64,000 nucleotides of DNA from Methanoregula sp. (GTDB lineage Archaea; Halobacteriota; Methanomicrobia; Methanomicrobiales; Methanospirillaceae). This document shows positions 61,856-64,000 of this stretch, piece after piece. The notes below the pieces were generated by a model that saw only the letters and a list, made by a program, of their open reading frames with translations, had not been told where the DNA came from and made no database searches. A program made the translations under genes and the position numbers. The stretch spans positions 1,426,001 to 1,490,000 of the forward strand of contig CP112999.1 in NCBI GenBank assembly GCA_026625165.1. The letters are read 5' to 3'. How positions within the stretch are numbered: the stretch's first letter is position 1; each line of letters starts with the position of its first letter.

Positions 61856-62605
61856 TCAGATGACCCGGATAAAGTTAAAGGATTTAAAATCAGTAAAAGC
61901 AAATTCCATGTGCTCGCCGGAGCATGCTCCGATACGCATGAGCGACGGCATATCAAGCGACACCTGTGCTACCTGAAGGCCATTGAGATCCTGCCCTCCG
62001 TTCACGACCGCTGAATACTCCAGGGCGGTTTTTTTTATCCCTTCGGGTGTTTTCTGGCAACAGAGGGATGTATGCTGGTGCCCGCAGCACATGTGGACAA
62101 GGCCGCGTGAGCGAAGCGCTAAAAACGCCATCTCGGGCGTGTAATGATAACCGGTAAAGAAATCTCCTGCCACACGATCGAGTCGCTGCCAGCACTTGAG
62201 GTGAAGTGTGGATGAGTCAAGGTCCAGCGGCCCCCCATGTACAAAGAGCATATCGCTGCAAACCCATTCCATCGGGATCCCGGTAAAAATGGAGAGCAGG
62301 GGCGACCCACGGATTTGTTCATGCCGGTAGGTGCTCGCTGCATCGCTCCCGCTCACCTGTATCCCATTCAGGAACGCATGGTCATGGTTGCCCATGATCG
62401 ATACCAGCCGGAATTCTTTTGAGAGCGTGTGGATAATCTCAAGAGCTTCTCCGGGGTGATTACCACGGTGGAGAATATCTCCAAGGTTCACAACGCCATC
62501 GATGGTGCCAAAGTGATTGGAGAACGCCGGTTTTTTGATCCACATACGAAGTGCTGCTATGGCAGATGCATCAGCGTGCACGTCAGAAAATACCACAATG
62601 CCCAT
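61856..62605 (-). CDS. Calcineurin-like metallophosphoesterase
   Basis: A 249-residue phosphoesterase with FSDVHADASA, VNLGDILHRGNHP, IMGNHDHAF, LFVHGGPLD and CCGHQHTS, i.e. all metal-ligand motifs. It is longer than YfcE-type enzymes and has inserted segments between the motifs. Monocistronic, 77 nt from the antitoxin-like gene. Substrate unknown; distinct from the enzyme at 26528. Confidence 0.8.
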   Translation of the reverse strand: MGIVVFSDVHADASAIAALRMWIKKPAFSNHFGTIDGVVNLGDILHRGNHPGEALEIIHTLSKEFRLVSIMGNHDHAFLNGIQVSGSDAASTYRHEQIRGSPLLSIFTGIPMEWVCSDMLFVHGGPLDLDSSTLHLKCWQRLDRVAGDFFTGYHYTPEMAFLALRSRGLVHMCCGHQHTSLCCQKTPEGIKKTALEYSAVVNGGQDLNGLQVAQVSLDMPSLMRIGACSGEHMEFAFTDFKSFNFIRVI

Positions 62606-62821
62606 AACGGTTGATAATTCTTTGGCAGTGCATATTCATATAAACAAGGGATCCGGGATGTGAGACGGGACATCTGCCAATATCATTTTTTTTAAGACGG
62701 TGCAAAACGGATATGTTCATAGCATATGGATTCAAATATTTACTGGAAATATCGATAAACACGGGTAAAAGAGAATATTAAAAATGGTTTATCTGGTGAT
62801 GCACAAGGAGGATCAGATCCC

Positions 62822-63295
62822 ATGGAAGGATTTCTTCGCGATTATATCGAAAGAATAAAACCGGATTTTAAGAATATCTCCCCAAATGTTTCCCACGAGA
62901 TTGCATCCGCTTTCCTCACATTCAAGTTCGGGCTCTACCAGAACACGATAAAGGAATGCAGGCTTGCACTTTCCCAGCTCCCCGATGAAGGGACATTTGG
63001 TGCTTTAAGAAAAGCCCTGCAGATTGTCCAGTTCAACGCAGAAAACCTTGAAAACGGATTGGTTATTGCTGACACCAGGTCATCTTTTTCCGACACCGAA
63101 AAAAAGATTTTGGCGATAAATCCTCCACGGGACAAAATCGAAGATCCCGCTTCGCTGGAACTGGACAACGCCCTTATCCTGATTTACGCCGTAGCAAAGA
63201 ACAATTCAACCGATGATGAACAAGCGCTGGACGAACACCAGAAATTTGTTGTAAAGATCCTTACTTCCTACAAATCAGCGCTTGGCATTGTATAG
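62822..63295 (+). CDS. Hypothetical protein, 157 aa
   Basis: A soluble, largely helical protein: EGFLRDYIERIKPDFKNISPNVSHEIASAFLTFKFGLYQ, then KALQIVQFNAENLENG. The family is not recognised. AGGAGGATCA immediately upstream is an almost perfect ribosome binding site, so the gene is probably well translated. A TATA-like AATATTTA lies near 62735. 63296-63511 has no visible gene. Confidence 0.65.
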   Translation: MEGFLRDYIERIKPDFKNISPNVSHEIASAFLTFKFGLYQNTIKECRLALSQLPDEGTFGALRKALQIVQFNAENLENGLVIADTRSSFSDTEKKILAINPPRDKIEDPASLELDNALILIYAVAKNNSTDDEQALDEHQKFVVKILTSYKSALGIV

Positions 63296-63511
63296 GCCCC
63301 TCGCATACTGGCTGGTATCGGCATCGGGGAAGGTGGCTTTCTTTCATCATCGGAATTTTTCTGCAGGCGACGCTGGTTGCGGTGATGTAGTGGAGCGGCA
63401 AGTGGAAGAAGGTGGTGCTGGGATGAGAAGACGGCACATAAGAACGAGGAATTCCGGAATTTTTTTGAATAGAGCAGTTGTCACAAATTATGTATCCATG
63501 ACCTGAGGAGA

Positions 63512-63787
63512 TCAATAATCCATGCCGGTCTTTTTTCTCCGGATCGAGATCACCTCAATGATCAGCCGGTTGTGGTGGATGAAGAACGTGACCCGGTAAT
63601 TGCCGGAGCGCATCCGGTACCGCGGAATATCTTTTAGCGAATCTTTGACTTTCCGGACATCGTACCGTTTGTAGTCAAGATTCTCTGCGAACCCTTCAAG
63701 GTCGTCCAGAACGCGGGCGATGAGTTCTTTTGGGATAATGGCGATCTGCTTCTCTACGCGGTGCGGGATCCGGATCTCGTACGGCAT
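63512..63787 (-). CDS. RelE/ParE-family toxin
   Basis: A 91-residue RelE-type protein: YEIRIPHRVEKQIAIIPKELIARVLDDLEGF, the central DSLKDIPRYRMRSGNYRVTFFIHH and IIEVISIRRKKTGMDY. Arg residues in RYRMRSGNYRV and the C-terminal Arg-Arg/Tyr match RNase-type residues of RelE toxins. The start shares one base with the stop of an antitoxin-like gene, the standard type II layout. Confidence 0.85.
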   Translation of the reverse strand: MPYEIRIPHRVEKQIAIIPKELIARVLDDLEGFAENLDYKRYDVRKVKDSLKDIPRYRMRSGNYRVTFFIHHNRLIIEVISIRRKKTGMDY

Positions 63788-64000
63788 CAGATCCCCAGCT
63801 CGTCCCTGACAGCCTTCAGCGACTTTACCCGCCCGGCCCTGATATCTTCCAGGCTTGCTTTCATGTCCTCGATCTCCTCATCGGACAGCGGCTCGTCGTC
63901 ATACGCCATCGTCACCAGTCGTCCGATCACATCCTCGTAACTTTCCTTTTTATGATGCTTCAGGTCGTCGAGGAGCTCCTTGGTCTGGTGCGAGATCCTG
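63787..64000 (-). CDS. Antitoxin of the RelE pair, 5' end outside window
   Basis: The frame is open to the edge. The visible 70 residues read RISHQTKELLDDLKHHKKESYEDVIGRLV, then an acidic helix SDEEIEDMKASLEDIR and a basic tail. This is the RHH/DUF7557-type antitoxin pattern, related to the orphan protein at 61561. TGATG couples it to the toxin gene. The start is not visible. Confidence 0.7.
   Translation of the reverse strand, partial: RISHQTKELLDDLKHHKKESYEDVIGRLVTMAYDDEPLSDEEIEDMKASLEDIRAGRVKSLKAVRDELGI

Overview
The window reads as the chromosome of a euryarchaeon, most likely a methanogen of the Methanomicrobiales; this assignment is an inference from gene content. The supports are topoisomerase VI (both subunits), an archaeal-type NMN adenylyltransferase, LarB, a small siroheme/4Fe-4S sulfite reductase-like protein, TATA-box promoters, GGTGA/GGAGG ribosome binding sites and many four-base (ATGA) gene overlaps.

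Layout. (1) 1-5.4 kb, AT-rich defence island: the 3' part of a SIR2-domain protein, an Eco29kI-type GIY-YIG restriction enzyme, an amino-DNA methyltransferase and a small regulator. (2) 5.5-6.2 kb: a 167-residue unknown protein and a 45-residue membrane peptide behind one promoter. (3) 6.2-8.7 kb: an AbiE-like toxin-antitoxin pair whose antitoxin carries an apparent PD-(D/E)XK nuclease fold, with palindromic operator-like sites upstream. (4) 8.8-17.8 kb, GC-rich: four copies of a dispersed intergenic repeat family (three direct, one inverted) separate a CPBP-like membrane protein, an ABC-2 exporter operon with cupin, ferredoxin and DUF6448 genes, a divergent sulfite reductase-like/cupin pair, and an ArdC cassette lying between two 32-bp near-identical direct repeats.

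(5) 18.2-54.2 kb, AT-richer: a large surface-glycan locus. It holds a complete-looking pseudaminic-acid-type pathway (PseB, PseC, PseG, PseI and a cytidylyltransferase-GNAT fusion that could serve as PseF plus PseH). In addition a twelve-gene operon (44.0 to 33.0 kb) carries a SIS isomerase, a transaldolase-like enzyme, an HpcH/HpaI pyruvate-type aldolase, a HAD phosphatase and a KdsB-type CMP-sugar synthetase. I read this as a candidate Kdo-like pathway in which the usual PEP-dependent synthase is replaced by a pyruvate aldolase. Glycosyltransferases, methyltransferases, two B12-type radical SAM proteins, an ABC flippase and an acetyltransferase accompany them.

(6) 54.2-64 kb, core: top6A, top6B and hisS as an overlapping operon, then larB, an NMN adenylyltransferase gene, a coiled-coil protein, a metallophosphoesterase and small antitoxin/toxin genes.

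No rRNA, tRNA, CRISPR array or recognisable insertion sequence was seen.
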